In this document: positions 29,679-38,547 of the stretch, piece after piece | Numbering within the stretch: position 1 is the stretch's first letter | How the letters are laid out: each line of letters begins with the position of its first letter | Assembly (NCBI RefSeq): GCF_022132145.1 | Contig: NZ_JAJISP010000001.1 | Span: 744,001 to 808,000 of the forward strand | Direction of reading: 5' to 3' | Length of the DNA stretch: 64,000 nucleotides | DNA from: Pseudomonas sp. MMS21 TM103 | GTDB lineage: Bacteria > Pseudomonadota > Gammaproteobacteria > Pseudomonadales > Pseudomonadaceae | Program-made: the position numbers and the translations under genes | Notes under the pieces: model-generated | Database searches by the model: none | Seen by the model: only the letters and a program-made list of their open reading frames with translations | What the model was told of the DNA's origin: nothing

Positions 29679-31043
29679 ATGCCTGCATTCTTCGCCCCCC
29701 GCGCCCTGCTCGCCCACGGCTGGGCACAGAACGTACGCTTGGAGGTCAGCGCCTCCGGCATCCTGGACAGCATCATCGTCGACGGCTCGACCGAGGGCGC
29801 CGAACGCCTGCGCGGCCCGCTGCTGCCGGGCATGCCCAACCTGCATTCGCATGCCTTCCAGCGCGCCATGGCCGGCCTCGCCGAAGTGGCCGGCAACCCC
29901 AACGACAGCTTCTGGACCTGGCGCGAACTGATGTACCGCCTGGTCGGCCAGCTCAGCCCCGAGCAGATCGGGGTGATCGCCCGCCAGCTGTATATCGAGA
30001 TGCTCAAGGCCGGCTACACCTCGGTGGCCGAATTCCACTACGTGCATCACGACCCGCAGGGTCAGGCCTACGCCGACCCGGCCGAACTGGCCCTGCGCAT
30101 CAGCCAGGCGGCCCTCGATGCCGGCATCGGCCTGACCCTGCTGCCGGTGCTCTACAGCCACTCCGGCTTCGGCGGCCAACCGGCGAATCAGGGCCAGCGC
30201 CGCTTTATCCACAGCAGCGACAGCTACCTGACCCTGCAGCAGCGCCTGCAGCCGCTGATCGAGCAGCACCCGACACAGCGCCTGGGCCTGTGCTTTCATT
30301 CGTTGCGCGCGGTCACCCCCGAACAGATCCAGACCGTTCTGGGCGCGACTGCCGGCGACTGCCCGGTGCACATCCACATCGCCGAACAGCAGAAGGAAGT
30401 CGACGACTGCCTGGCCTGGAGCGGTCGCCGCCCCCTGCAATGGCTGTATGAACAGGCGCCGGTCGATCAGCGCTGGTGCCTGGTGCACGCCACCCATGCG
30501 CAGGCCGACGAAGTCAGCCTGATGGCACGCAGCGGCGCCGTGGCCGGCTTGTGCCCGAGCACCGAGGCCAACCTCGGCGACGGCATCTTTCCGGCAGTGG
30601 ATTTCCTCAGCCAGGGTGGTCGCTTGGGCATCGGCTCGGACAGCCATGTCGCGGTCAACATGACCGAAGAATTACGCTGGCTGGAATACGGCCAACGCCT
30701 GCGCGACCAGCGCCGCAACCGCCTCTACCGCAGCGATCAGCCGCTGATCGGTCGCAGCCTGTACGACGCCGCCCTTACCGGCGGCGCCCAGGCGCTCGGC
30801 CAGCCGGTGGGCGAACTGGCGGTCGGCAAACGTGCCGACTGGCTGGTGCTGGATGGTGACGACCCTTATATCGCCACTGCCAGCGACGACGCCTTGCTCA
30901 ATCGCTGGTTATTCGCCGGCAACGAGCGACAAATCAGCGATGTCATGGTCGGCGGCCGCTGGGTGGTGCGTGACCGGCAGCATGCCGGCGAACTGGAAAG
31001 CGCCAGGGCCTTTGCCACGGTATTGCGCGAACTGCTGGGTTAA
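29679..31043 (+). CDS. hutF: Formimidoylglutamate deiminase HutF
   Basis: Converts N-formimino-L-glutamate to N-formyl-L-glutamate and ammonia, feeding HutG. A 454-residue amidohydrolase with HxH in PNLHSHAFQRAMAG, the later ligands in VHIHIAEQQKEVDD and CLVHATH, and the Asp in IGSDSHVAVN. It is divergent from hutC. Its presence defines the five-step hut pathway. A terminator follows at about 31100. Confidence 0.95.
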   Translation: MPAFFAPRALLAHGWAQNVRLEVSASGILDSIIVDGSTEGAERLRGPLLPGMPNLHSHAFQRAMAGLAEVAGNPNDSFWTWRELMYRLVGQLSPEQIGVIARQLYIEMLKAGYTSVAEFHYVHHDPQGQAYADPAELALRISQAALDAGIGLTLLPVLYSHSGFGGQPANQGQRRFIHSSDSYLTLQQRLQPLIEQHPTQRLGLCFHSLRAVTPEQIQTVLGATAGDCPVHIHIAEQQKEVDDCLAWSGRRPLQWLYEQAPVDQRWCLVHATHAQADEVSLMARSGAVAGLCPSTEANLGDGIFPAVDFLSQGGRLGIGSDSHVAVNMTEELRWLEYGQRLRDQRRNRLYRSDQPLIGRSLYDAALTGGAQALGQPVGELAVGKRADWLVLDGDDPYIATASDDALLNRWLFAGNERQISDVMVGGRWVVRDRQHAGELESARAFATVLRELLG

Positions 31044-31094
31044 CGCCACCAGTTCGAAGGGACGCAGGCCAGCAGCACATAGCGCGCTACCCGC

Positions 31095-31138
31095 AAAAAA
31101 ATGCCGCTGTCCTGATCAAGGAAAGCGGCATTGTTTTC
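31095..31138. terminator. Bidirectional terminator between hutF and blc
   Basis: AATGCCGCT (31100-31108) pairs with AGCGGCATT (31124-31132), with an inner CCT/AGG extension. An A-run lies before it and GTTTTC after it. It separates converging hutF and blc. Confidence 0.75.
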
Positions 31139-31170
31139 GAGTGAGCGACATCGCCCCTCGCAGGCACTTC

Positions 31171-31731
31171 TCAGGGTTGCGGCAACTGCTCGTCCGGTGT
31201 GCGCCAGATCAGCGCATCGGTGTCGTAGTCTTGCCCACGCGCGACTTCCAGCAACTTGTCGCGCACGGTGGGCGCCACTTGCGGGGTACGCGCCAGCAAC
31301 CAGAGGTAGTCGCGGTTCGAGTGGCCAACCAGCGCAGTCTGGTAGTCGTCATCCAGGTACAGCACCCAATACTCACCCCTGGCGACGCTCGGCAGCAGAC
31401 GGCTGAACCAGTTATCGAAGCGCACCCACAGCTTGTCGGTCTGACCCGCCACCTGCGGCACCGCCTGTCCCTTGACCTCCTGCCACTCACCTTCGAGGGT
31501 GCGACAACGGTTGCTTACATCGACGCTGCCATCGTCCTGTAGCTGATAATGCGCCTCGGATTGCACGCAGTTACGCTGGAAGAACATGGGCAGTCGTGCC
31601 AGCTCATACCAGGTGCCCTGGTAACGCTGCAGATCGACCTGGTCGACGGTTTTCGGTGGCACCGCTCCGGTACCCGAGTTGGCGCAACCCGCCAGCACTG
31701 CAACGGCTAACAACCCTGCGAATACGCGCAC
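31171..31731 (-). CDS. blc: Outer-membrane lipocalin Blc
   Basis: A bacterial lipocalin lipoprotein of 186 residues: signal peptide with lipobox LAGC (Cys15) and lipocalin motif YQGTWYELARLPMFFQR. The family binds lysophospholipids or fatty acids at the outer membrane and is often stress-induced. It lies 10 bp after the small lipoprotein gene at 31742, so the two are probably one transcript. Confidence 0.92.
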   Translation of the reverse strand: MRVFAGLLAVAVLAGCANSGTGAVPPKTVDQVDLQRYQGTWYELARLPMFFQRNCVQSEAHYQLQDDGSVDVSNRCRTLEGEWQEVKGQAVPQVAGQTDKLWVRFDNWFSRLLPSVARGEYWVLYLDDDYQTALVGHSNRDYLWLLARTPQVAPTVRDKLLEVARGQDYDTDALIWRTPDEQLPQP

Positions 31732-31741
31732 GCTCGACTCC

Positions 31742-31996
31742 TTATTTCAGACCTTTGCCCGAGAACATCACCACCTTGTCGCCAGCGAACTGCACGCTGA
31801 CAAAACTCTTCTCGTCACCCCAGGTACAGCTGGTGAGGCCCAAGGCGCCGGCGCATTCGCTGGGCGCACCGAGCAACTGCTCGACCTCCGGCTTGGTCAT
31901 CCCGGACTTGAGTTTGGAAAAATTGTCCTGATTGACCTTGCTGCACGCAGCCAGCAGTAAAAAGCACGACAACACGGCGAAATAGCGCAACGACAT
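31742..31996 (-). CDS. Small lipoprotein, DUF3862-like
   Basis: A protein of 84 residues with a lipoprotein signal (lipobox LAAC, Cys18) and a compact BLIP/SmpA-like domain (KLKSGMTKPEVEQLLGAPSECAG, then CTWGDEKSFVSVQFAGDKVV). That motif is the helix-beta start of DUF3862 and OmlA-like folds. Two Cys in the mature part may form a disulphide. Function unknown. Confidence 0.82.
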   Translation of the reverse strand: MSLRYFAVLSCFLLLAACSKVNQDNFSKLKSGMTKPEVEQLLGAPSECAGALGLTSCTWGDEKSFVSVQFAGDKVVMFSGKGLK

Positions 31997-32067
31997 GGCG
32001 CAGGCTCCAGAAAGGAAAGAGGGGAGGAAAGTTTGCCACAGTGCCGCAACAGCTGCCCGATTGGACG

Positions 32068-32670
32068 TCAGAAACGCGAGCCAGGTTCCTGCAGGAAGGC
32101 CAACTCTTCCGGAGTCGAGGGTCGACCAAGCACGGCATTACGGTGGGGAAAGCGAGAAAAACGGTCAATTACCCACTGATGACGCTCGGCGTAATCCAGA
32201 TAATCGGCAAACAATGCACGCTCGGCAGGGGGCGCGACGGACAGTAGTTGGGTGAAGCGGCGGACCGCTTCGTCCTGCAGGAGCAGATCTTCGGCATGCT
32301 CCAGGGCCAGGTAGACGAACACCCGCTGAATCGGCGTCAGCCCCTCTTCCTTCTCCCCGTCCAACCCCTCGAGCACCAGTTGCCGGGCTTTGCCGTCGCC
32401 AGCAAAGGCCCGCGGGCTATCGCGGAAGATCATCCGCGGCAACTGATCCAGCAGCAGAATCAGCGCCAACCAACCGTGCGGCGAGTCGGCCCAGCCATCC
32501 AACTTGCCGGCCAGGGCCTGCTCCACCAGCTCGCCGAATCGCTCACGCGCCTCGGTGTCCTGGCCATCCTGCTTGCCAAACCACAGCTTGGCGCGCGCCG
32601 CCGCCACCTCGGCGGCCGTTGTCCCGGTACCGAACCACCAGTCAAGCAACGGCTGCCAAGGTGTATTCAT
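32068..32670 (-). CDS. DUF924 family protein
   Basis: An all-alpha protein of 200 residues with the DUF924 signature: N-terminal WFG, mid-protein LILLLDQLPRMIFRDSPRAFAGD, and FPHRNAVLGRPSTPEELAFL near the C-terminus. The family has a TPR-like fold of unknown function. It starts three bases before the fbp stop region and is likely co-transcribed downstream of fbp. Confidence 0.9.
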   Translation of the reverse strand: MNTPWQPLLDWWFGTGTTAAEVAAARAKLWFGKQDGQDTEARERFGELVEQALAGKLDGWADSPHGWLALILLLDQLPRMIFRDSPRAFAGDGKARQLVLEGLDGEKEEGLTPIQRVFVYLALEHAEDLLLQDEAVRRFTQLLSVAPPAERALFADYLDYAERHQWVIDRFSRFPHRNAVLGRPSTPEELAFLQEPGSRF

Positions 32671-32673
32671 GGA

Positions 32674-33681
32674 TCACTCCTGGTGGTAGGCGGTCACGCG
32701 CTCGACTTCTTCCTTGGAGCCAAGGAATACTGGCACACGCTGGTGCAGGGAAGTCGGCTGAATATCGAGAATGCGCTGGGTGCCATTGGTCGCAGCGCCG
32801 CCCGCCTGCTCGATGATAAAGGACATCGGATTGGCTTCGTACATCAGGCGCAACTTGCCGGGCATTGCAGGGTCGCGACCATCGCGCGGGTACATGAACA
32901 CGCCGCCTCGGGTGAGGATGCGGTGCACGTCGGCAACCATAGAGGCGATCCAGCGCATGTTGTAGTTCTTTTCCAGCGGCCCGCTTTCGCCGGCCAGCAA
33001 CTCGTTGACATAACGCTGCACCGGCGCCTCCCAGTGACGCTGGTTGGACATGTTGACCGCGAACTCCTGGGTGGTTTCCGGCACCTTGATGTCATCGTGG
33101 GTCAGCACGAAGCTGCCCAGCTCGCGATCCAGGGTGAAGCCCTTGACGCCATTGCCCAGGGTCAGCAGCAGCATGGTCTGCGGACCATAGATCGCATAAC
33201 CGGCGGCGACTTGCTTGGTACCCGGCTGGAGAAAGGCCTCTTCGCCAAGATCACCGGTGGCGCCATTGCGGTCGGGGCAACGCAGGACCGAGAAAATGGT
33301 GCCTACCGATACGTTGACATCGATATTGGACGAGCCGTCCAGCGGGTCGAACACCAGCAGGTAAGCGCCTTTCGGATAGCGCCCGGGGATCTGGTAGGCC
33401 TGGTCCATTTCTTCCGACGCCATGCCGGCCAGGTGACCGCCCCACTCGTTGGCCTCGAGAAGGATTTCGTTGGACATCACATCAAGCTTTTTCTGCACTT
33501 CGCCCTGCACGTTCTCGGTGCCCATGCTGCCGAGCACGTCATCCAGGGCGCCCTTGGATACCGCATGACTGATCGCCTTGCAGGCCCGTGCGACCACTTC
33601 GATAAGGAAACGCAGATCGGCAGGAGTGTTGTGGCTGCGAGTCTGTTCGATCAGATAGCGGCTCAGGGTGATGCGGGACAT
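32674..33681 (-). CDS. fbp: Class 1 fructose-1,6-bisphosphatase
   Basis: Gluconeogenic hydrolysis of fructose-1,6-bisphosphate. The 335-residue protein has the metal-binding motif [13 protein letters not shown] and substrate loops ([33 protein letters not shown]). The start ATG 33681 ([10 protein letters not shown]) is preceded by GGAAAGGA-like purines. DUF924 follows within 3 bp. Confidence 0.97.
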   Translation of the reverse strand: MSRITLSRYLIEQTRSHNTPADLRFLIEVVARACKAISHAVSKGALDDVLGSMGTENVQGEVQKKLDVMSNEILLEANEWGGHLAGMASEEMDQAYQIPGRYPKGAYLLVFDPLDGSSNIDVNVSVGTIFSVLRCPDRNGATGDLGEEAFLQPGTKQVAAGYAIYGPQTMLLLTLGNGVKGFTLDRELGSFVLTHDDIKVPETTQEFAVNMSNQRHWEAPVQRYVNELLAGESGPLEKNYNMRWIASMVADVHRILTRGGVFMYPRDGRDPAMPGKLRLMYEANPMSFIIEQAGGAATNGTQRILDIQPTSLHQRVPVFLGSKEEVERVTAYHQE

Positions 33682-33786
33682 GGACAGCTCCGGAAAGGAA
33701 AGAAATCGTGTGCAGTTTAACCCTATACGGGCGGTTGCGCCTCCAAGCCAGGATGGATGGAGCACATACTCGGTATGCGGAACAGC

Positions 33787-35436
33787 TTAAGCCTGCGCGC
33801 AGACCTGCACGCGGTTACGTCCTGCCCGTTTGGCCGCATAAAGTGCGACATCGGCCGCATGCAGGAGCTCATCCAGCGCGCGACCCTGCTCGGGCCACAG
33901 CGCCAGGCCAGCCGACAAGGTTACCGTGCGCTCACCGCTGCGCGTAGGCAGCGGGCTGCCGGCCAGGCCCTGACAAATCGACTCCAGGCACTTGCGCGCC
34001 TCCGCCGCATCGACACCCGGCAGGACCAACAAAAACTCCTCGCCGCCGATTCGAAACACCGCATCCGAGGCGCGCAGATTATCCAGCAAGTGCTGCGCCA
34101 CGCCCTTGAGTACGTCGTCACCGGCCAGATGGCCGTATTCGTCGTTGAGCTGCTTGAAATGATCGAGGTCGATCAAGGCCAGCGCCAGCGACGTCTGCTC
34201 ACGCTGCGCGCGGGACAGCTCGCGACTGAAAAACTCATCGAGGTAGCGCCGGTTGTACAGCCCGGTCAGCGGATCGCGCAGTGCCTGCTCTTGCAACTGC
34301 TCATGCAGGCTGGAGATGGTGCGCAGACGGTCCTCACTGATGGCCAGCGCCTCGGCCAGTTCAAGCTCGCCGAGATGGCGCTGGGTGACATCGCGCAGGT
34401 AGAGCATATGGCCGAGCACGATGATGCCGTGGCGGGTCTCACGCTCGATCACCCGAATGCGTACCTCGAAGTAACGCCCCGAACTGGCCAGGGAGAGCAA
34501 TTGATCCTGACCCGCAGGATCCTGGCGCCGCATCACCCCTCGCAAGTCCCGGCCGAACACCGGCCAATCGCCCAACTTGCGGCCCTGCCAAGCCGTACTC
34601 AAGCCGGCCAGTTTGAGCGCCTCCGGATTAGCCTCGATCACCCGCATCTGCGGATCCACCACCAGCACCGGGTCAAGCAACGCGTCCAGCAGCAGATGCC
34701 GCGCCACCGGCAACAAATCGAACAGACGCACGCCGCCGATCAGCCAGGCAAATGCGACCAGGGTAAAGGCAAAGCTGAAGGGCGTCGGGTCGAAGCCGAA
34801 AACCGTCCAGCCGAAGCCGATGTAGCCGATATTGGCCGCCCAAGGCGCGGCAGTGAGCACCACGAAGGCCAGATAATGCCGACGATGGACGCCGCGGTTG
34901 AACGCTGCCGCACGGATGACCACGCCCAGGCTGAAGACCATGAACAGGTAAAGGTAGACCGCCGCCGCATAGAACAGCGGACCGTGCTGGTAACGTACGG
35001 GCGAACCCGGCTCAGCCGAAAGCGCCGCCGTCCCCGCGCCATAGAACCAGCCATGCCAAGGGTTGCTCAGAGCCACCAACCAGATCACCACCGGCACCAC
35101 GGCCAGGCCCAGCGCGTGACGCAGAGGCAAAGGCTGTCGCACGCTATTGACGTACTGCCAGAGAAAAATCGACCAGAAAGCCGGTACAGAGAGGATGCCG
35201 GGCCAGGCCATGCTCGCCCAGAACACCTTGCACTCGGCCGCCTGCGCAGCCATTTCCAAGGCCGCGGCAAGCATCCACCAGAGACTCGCCGCATGCAGCA
35301 GGATAAAACTCTCGCGACCCGGGAAGTAGCGCTGCTGCTTGACCCAGCGCGTCAACAGCAACACGCCAATGCAGATCAGACTGGTCAGCACTACCGGCGC
35401 ACTCAGCGCCCAGCCCGAACCCGCACACATGCTCAT
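33787..35436 (-). CDS. Membrane-bound diguanylate cyclase (7TM sensor, PAS, GGDEF)
   Basis: A protein of about 549 residues: an N-terminal seven-helix sensor like the histidine-kinase 7TM domain (about 8-230), a PAS-like domain (about 240-350; LVVDPQMRVIEANPEALKLAG) and a C-terminal GGDEF domain with intact active site GGEEF. RASD lies five residues upstream as an inhibitory I-site. It should make cyclic-di-GMP under feedback control. The start is uncertain: ATG 35436 and ATG 35430 both lie just before the first helix, neither has a strong ribosome site, and the open frame extends to 35712. Confidence 0.88.
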   Translation of the reverse strand: MSMCAGSGWALSAPVVLTSLICIGVLLLTRWVKQQRYFPGRESFILLHAASLWWMLAAALEMAAQAAECKVFWASMAWPGILSVPAFWSIFLWQYVNSVRQPLPLRHALGLAVVPVVIWLVALSNPWHGWFYGAGTAALSAEPGSPVRYQHGPLFYAAAVYLYLFMVFSLGVVIRAAAFNRGVHRRHYLAFVVLTAAPWAANIGYIGFGWTVFGFDPTPFSFAFTLVAFAWLIGGVRLFDLLPVARHLLLDALLDPVLVVDPQMRVIEANPEALKLAGLSTAWQGRKLGDWPVFGRDLRGVMRRQDPAGQDQLLSLASSGRYFEVRIRVIERETRHGIIVLGHMLYLRDVTQRHLGELELAEALAISEDRLRTISSLHEQLQEQALRDPLTGLYNRRYLDEFFSRELSRAQREQTSLALALIDLDHFKQLNDEYGHLAGDDVLKGVAQHLLDNLRASDAVFRIGGEEFLLVLPGVDAAEARKCLESICQGLAGSPLPTRSGERTVTLSAGLALWPEQGRALDELLHAADVALYAAKRAGRNRVQVCAQA

Positions 35437-35802
35437 GGGCACAGCCACGGAGCTTGCGCCTGACAAGGCCACGCGTGAGGCGACAGCAGTGCAAGCGCAT
35501 TCAAAGCAGACAGAGCACGATAAAGAGACATGCGTAAGAGGCCGTCCTGACCTGAAACGGTGATAAGAAAACACCCGAAAACTGCTGGCAGCGCCAAAGA
35601 TACTGCACTTCAGCCAGTTTCTAGTATGGGTTTTATTGCCCTGAGTCCGCGGTCGCCGCAACAGCCAGTCCGGTTGCCGGCGAGAGCCAGGCAACGCTGC
35701 CAGGCCAGCCAAGAAAACCGACCAGCCGGCAGATGTTGGTTCACAAATCCGTCAACGCCGTTATCATCGCCCGCTGCCCAGCCAATACGCGCCTATAGCC
35801 CC

Positions 35803-36198
35803 ATGAAGAACAACCTGATCGCCGCCGCCGAGATCGACCGCCTGGACACCTGGGCCAAGTACACCAGTGACATGTGCCACAGCTGCAACTCCAGCTGCTG
35901 CACGCTGCCGGTCGAGGTGCGCATCGGCGACCTGATCCGCATCGGTGTGGTCGACGACTTCGAGCGCGACGAACCGCCGAAGAATATCGCCAAACGCCTG
36001 CAGAAAGAGGGCATCGTCGAGCGGTTCAACCAGAAGTCGGGGATCTTTACCCTGATCCGCATGAGCAACAACGACTGCCTGTACCTGGATCGCAAGACCC
36101 GCCTGTGCACCATCTACGACAAGCGCCCGGACACCTGCCGCAACCACCCCAAGATCGGCCCACGGCCAGGCTATTGCGCCTACAAGCCGAAAGTCTGA
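35803..36198 (+). CDS. YkgJ family Cys-cluster protein
   Basis: A protein of 131 residues with the Cys pattern of the YkgJ family (CHSCNSSCC near residues 25-33, then CLYLD, CTIYDKRPDTCRNHP), thought to bind a metal or an Fe-S cluster. No other domain is present and the role is unknown. It is transcribed away from the diguanylate cyclase gene. Confidence 0.88.
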   Translation: MKNNLIAAAEIDRLDTWAKYTSDMCHSCNSSCCTLPVEVRIGDLIRIGVVDDFERDEPPKNIAKRLQKEGIVERFNQKSGIFTLIRMSNNDCLYLDRKTRLCTIYDKRPDTCRNHPKIGPRPGYCAYKPKV

Positions 36199-36300
36199 GT
36201 CGGCTCGGCCACGGCCGCCTCGCGGCAATGCGACACATACAAGGTGGGCGCAACTCTCGCTAGACTGGCCGGCCAGGCCAGCCGCACAAGATCGCCGCGC

Positions 36301-37626
36301 ATGAATTCGCCCCAAATGCACACCCCCAGCAGCCAGCATGGCCTGCGCTTCCACCCGGAACGCGAGGCCCTGTTCAACGAGTTGCACACCCGCCCCTTTC
36401 CGGTGCTGTCGACGCCTTCGCGCCTGACGCAACTGGTGCTGCTGCCCGACACCCAGCAGACGGACGCCGAATACCAGCACCTGCTGCGCCTGTGCGATCG
36501 TCACGCGGTGCTGCCGCCCGCGGCGCACTCCTCCTGCTATTACCAGGACTTCGGCGGCTTCGAACTGCGCTGGGAGCGCCATACCGAATTCTCCACCTAC
36601 ACCCTGGTGAGCAAGCAGGTGCAAGGCCCCCCCTTCAGCCAGGATGCCCTGGCCCTGCTCCCGGAACACTGGCTGCAGCAGCTGCCCGGGCAACTGCTCA
36701 GCTGCAACCACCTGGAAATCATCGCCGCGCCGGAGACGCAGCCGAGCCCGGACGAGATGCGCATGCACTTCGAAGGCCAGCGCCTGATCAGCTCCAGCGT
36801 CAGCGACGGCCAGGCCCGCCTGTGGAGCGCCTATCGCATCCACAGCGATGGCAGCGGCCGCATGCTGATCCACAATCGCGGCCTCAATCCCTGCCAGAGC
36901 GGGCGCCTGGTGCGCACCCTGCTGGAGATGGAAACCTACCGCATGATGCTGCTCCTGGCCCTGCCCCAGGCCAAGGCCATCGCCCCGCAGATCAAGGAGA
37001 TGGAGCAGCAGCTGGCCGCCGCCATCCAGCAGATCAACCGGATCGGCGACCTCGGCGACGAACGCCGCCTGCTCGGCGAGCTGGGCAGCCTGGCGGCACG
37101 GGTCGAGCAGTTGATCGCCGCGCACAACTTCCGCTTCTCCGCCAGCCGCGCCTATTACGAGCTGATCATCAATCGCCTGGGCGAGTTGCGCGAACAGGAA
37201 TGCCCCGGCCTGCAGACCTTCAGCGAGTTTCTCCAGCGCCGCCTGACCCCGGCCTGGCGCACCAGCGAGGCCGCCGAACAGGATCTCGACGACCTGGCGC
37301 GACGCATCGACAGGGCCAGTGAACTGCTGCGCACCCGTATCGACCTGACCATCGAAACCCAGAACCAGCAGCTGATGCAGGCCATGGACAAGCGCAGCCA
37401 CCTGCAGCTGCGCCTGCAACAGACGGTGGAAGGCCTATCGGTGGCGGCCATCAGCTATTACCTGGTAGGGCTGTGCAAATACCTGGCAGAATCGGCCAAG
37501 GCCCTCGGCCTGATCGAAAGCAGCACCCTGGCCACCGGCATCGCCGTGCCAGTGTGCGTGGCCGCGGTATGGCTGGGCATGCGCCGGCTCAAGCGCAGCC
37601 TGCACCTGCCCGGCGAATCCGGCTAG
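36301..37626 (+). CDS. DUF3422 family membrane protein
   Basis: A protein of 441 residues with the N-terminal DUF3422 pattern (LFNELHTRPFPVLSTPSRLTQL). A long helical or coiled-coil stretch occupies about residues 215-385, and two C-terminal membrane helices lie near 395-430 (SYYLVGLCKYLAESAKALG; GIAVPVCVAAVWLGMRRLK). Function unknown. Start ATG 36301 was chosen because an upstream extension to 36244 lacks family similarity. Confidence 0.88.
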   Translation: MNSPQMHTPSSQHGLRFHPEREALFNELHTRPFPVLSTPSRLTQLVLLPDTQQTDAEYQHLLRLCDRHAVLPPAAHSSCYYQDFGGFELRWERHTEFSTYTLVSKQVQGPPFSQDALALLPEHWLQQLPGQLLSCNHLEIIAAPETQPSPDEMRMHFEGQRLISSSVSDGQARLWSAYRIHSDGSGRMLIHNRGLNPCQSGRLVRTLLEMETYRMMLLLALPQAKAIAPQIKEMEQQLAAAIQQINRIGDLGDERRLLGELGSLAARVEQLIAAHNFRFSASRAYYELIINRLGELREQECPGLQTFSEFLQRRLTPAWRTSEAAEQDLDDLARRIDRASELLRTRIDLTIETQNQQLMQAMDKRSHLQLRLQQTVEGLSVAAISYYLVGLCKYLAESAKALGLIESSTLATGIAVPVCVAAVWLGMRRLKRSLHLPGESG

Positions 37627-37674
37627 CAGGCCATGGCGGCGGCAGCCCCCCCCACCGGCACGACGGAACCCTGC

Positions 37675-38499
37675 ATGATCCAGGCCGACGACTTCCCCGA
37701 TGACGCCCAGCAGAGCGAGCGTACCCGCGCCACGGTGATGCGCTATCACTACAGCTGGAAAGACCGCGACCTTGACGCCGTGATGGCGCTGTATCACCCG
37801 GATATCCAGTACCACGACTTCTTCCAGCAGCGCTGCATGGGCTTTGCCGAGCTGCGCGAGTACGTGCGCAACAACCTGCCGCGCCAGCCCGGTGAAGCCC
37901 TGGAGCACACCGACCGCATTCGCATCGATGGCCATACCGCGTTTATCCAGTACCGCATCAGCCTGCAGGGCAGTGGCGGTCTGCTGGCGTTTCGCACCGG
38001 CGAGGCGATCACCGTGCGCGATGGCCTGATCTGGCGTATCCATGAGTACGCCACGCTGATGCGCGAAGCGCGCGAGCAGCACGCCGCCGGCGACTCACGC
38101 CCGGCGCTTAGCCGCCTCGGCCTCAGCGCCCGCCAGCTGGGCCTGCTGGCGCAGGACCTGGAAGACTACATGCAGCGCGCCGAGGCCTACCTCGACCCGC
38201 AACTGAGCCTGCAGCAGGTCGCCGCCGCCACCGGCTACAGCCGCAACCAGATCTCCCACCTGCTCAACCAGGTGCTCGGCCAGAGCTTCTACCGCTATAT
38301 CAACCACAAGCGCCTGCAGCACCTGCTCGACAGACTGGAGGCCGGCAAGGACCTGCAGCGCATCGACGACCTGGCCTTCGCCGCCGGCTTCAATTCGCTG
38401 TCGGCCTTCTACAGCTGCTTCCGCCGGCATACCGGGCTGTCGCCCAAGGCCTACCTCAAGCAGACTTCCTTGCGGGCCCGCACACACGACAAGCCCTGA
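37675..38499 (+). CDS. AraC-family regulator with N-terminal SnoaL/NTF2-like domain
   Basis: A protein of 274 residues from ATG 37675 (288 if the ATG at 37633 is used). Residues about 15-135 form an NTF2/SnoaL-like ligand domain (YHYSWKDRDLDAVMALYHPDIQYHD in shortened form is typical). Residues about 165-265 are a double helix-turn-helix AraC domain ending DDLAFAAGFNSLSAFYSCFRR. This fusion is uncommon. It lies directly upstream of the FAD oxidase-cupin-binding protein series in the same orientation and probably regulates it. Confidence 0.85.
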   Translation: MIQADDFPDDAQQSERTRATVMRYHYSWKDRDLDAVMALYHPDIQYHDFFQQRCMGFAELREYVRNNLPRQPGEALEHTDRIRIDGHTAFIQYRISLQGSGGLLAFRTGEAITVRDGLIWRIHEYATLMREAREQHAAGDSRPALSRLGLSARQLGLLAQDLEDYMQRAEAYLDPQLSLQQVAAATGYSRNQISHLLNQVLGQSFYRYINHKRLQHLLDRLEAGKDLQRIDDLAFAAGFNSLSAFYSCFRRHTGLSPKAYLKQTSLRARTHDKP

Positions 38500-38547
38500 T
38501 CCGCCTCACTAATCTCTGCGCATCCCATTACCTGCCGGAGATCGACG

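Noticed and set aside
28833..30647. Extension of the hutC frame to 604 residues through hutF
   Set aside because: Only the first 753 bases from 29585 leftward resemble GntR regulators; the rest is antisense to hutF.
28860..31043. Extension of the hutF frame to 727 residues
   Set aside because: Residues before 29679 are antisense to hutC; the HutF family starts at MPAFFAPRALL.
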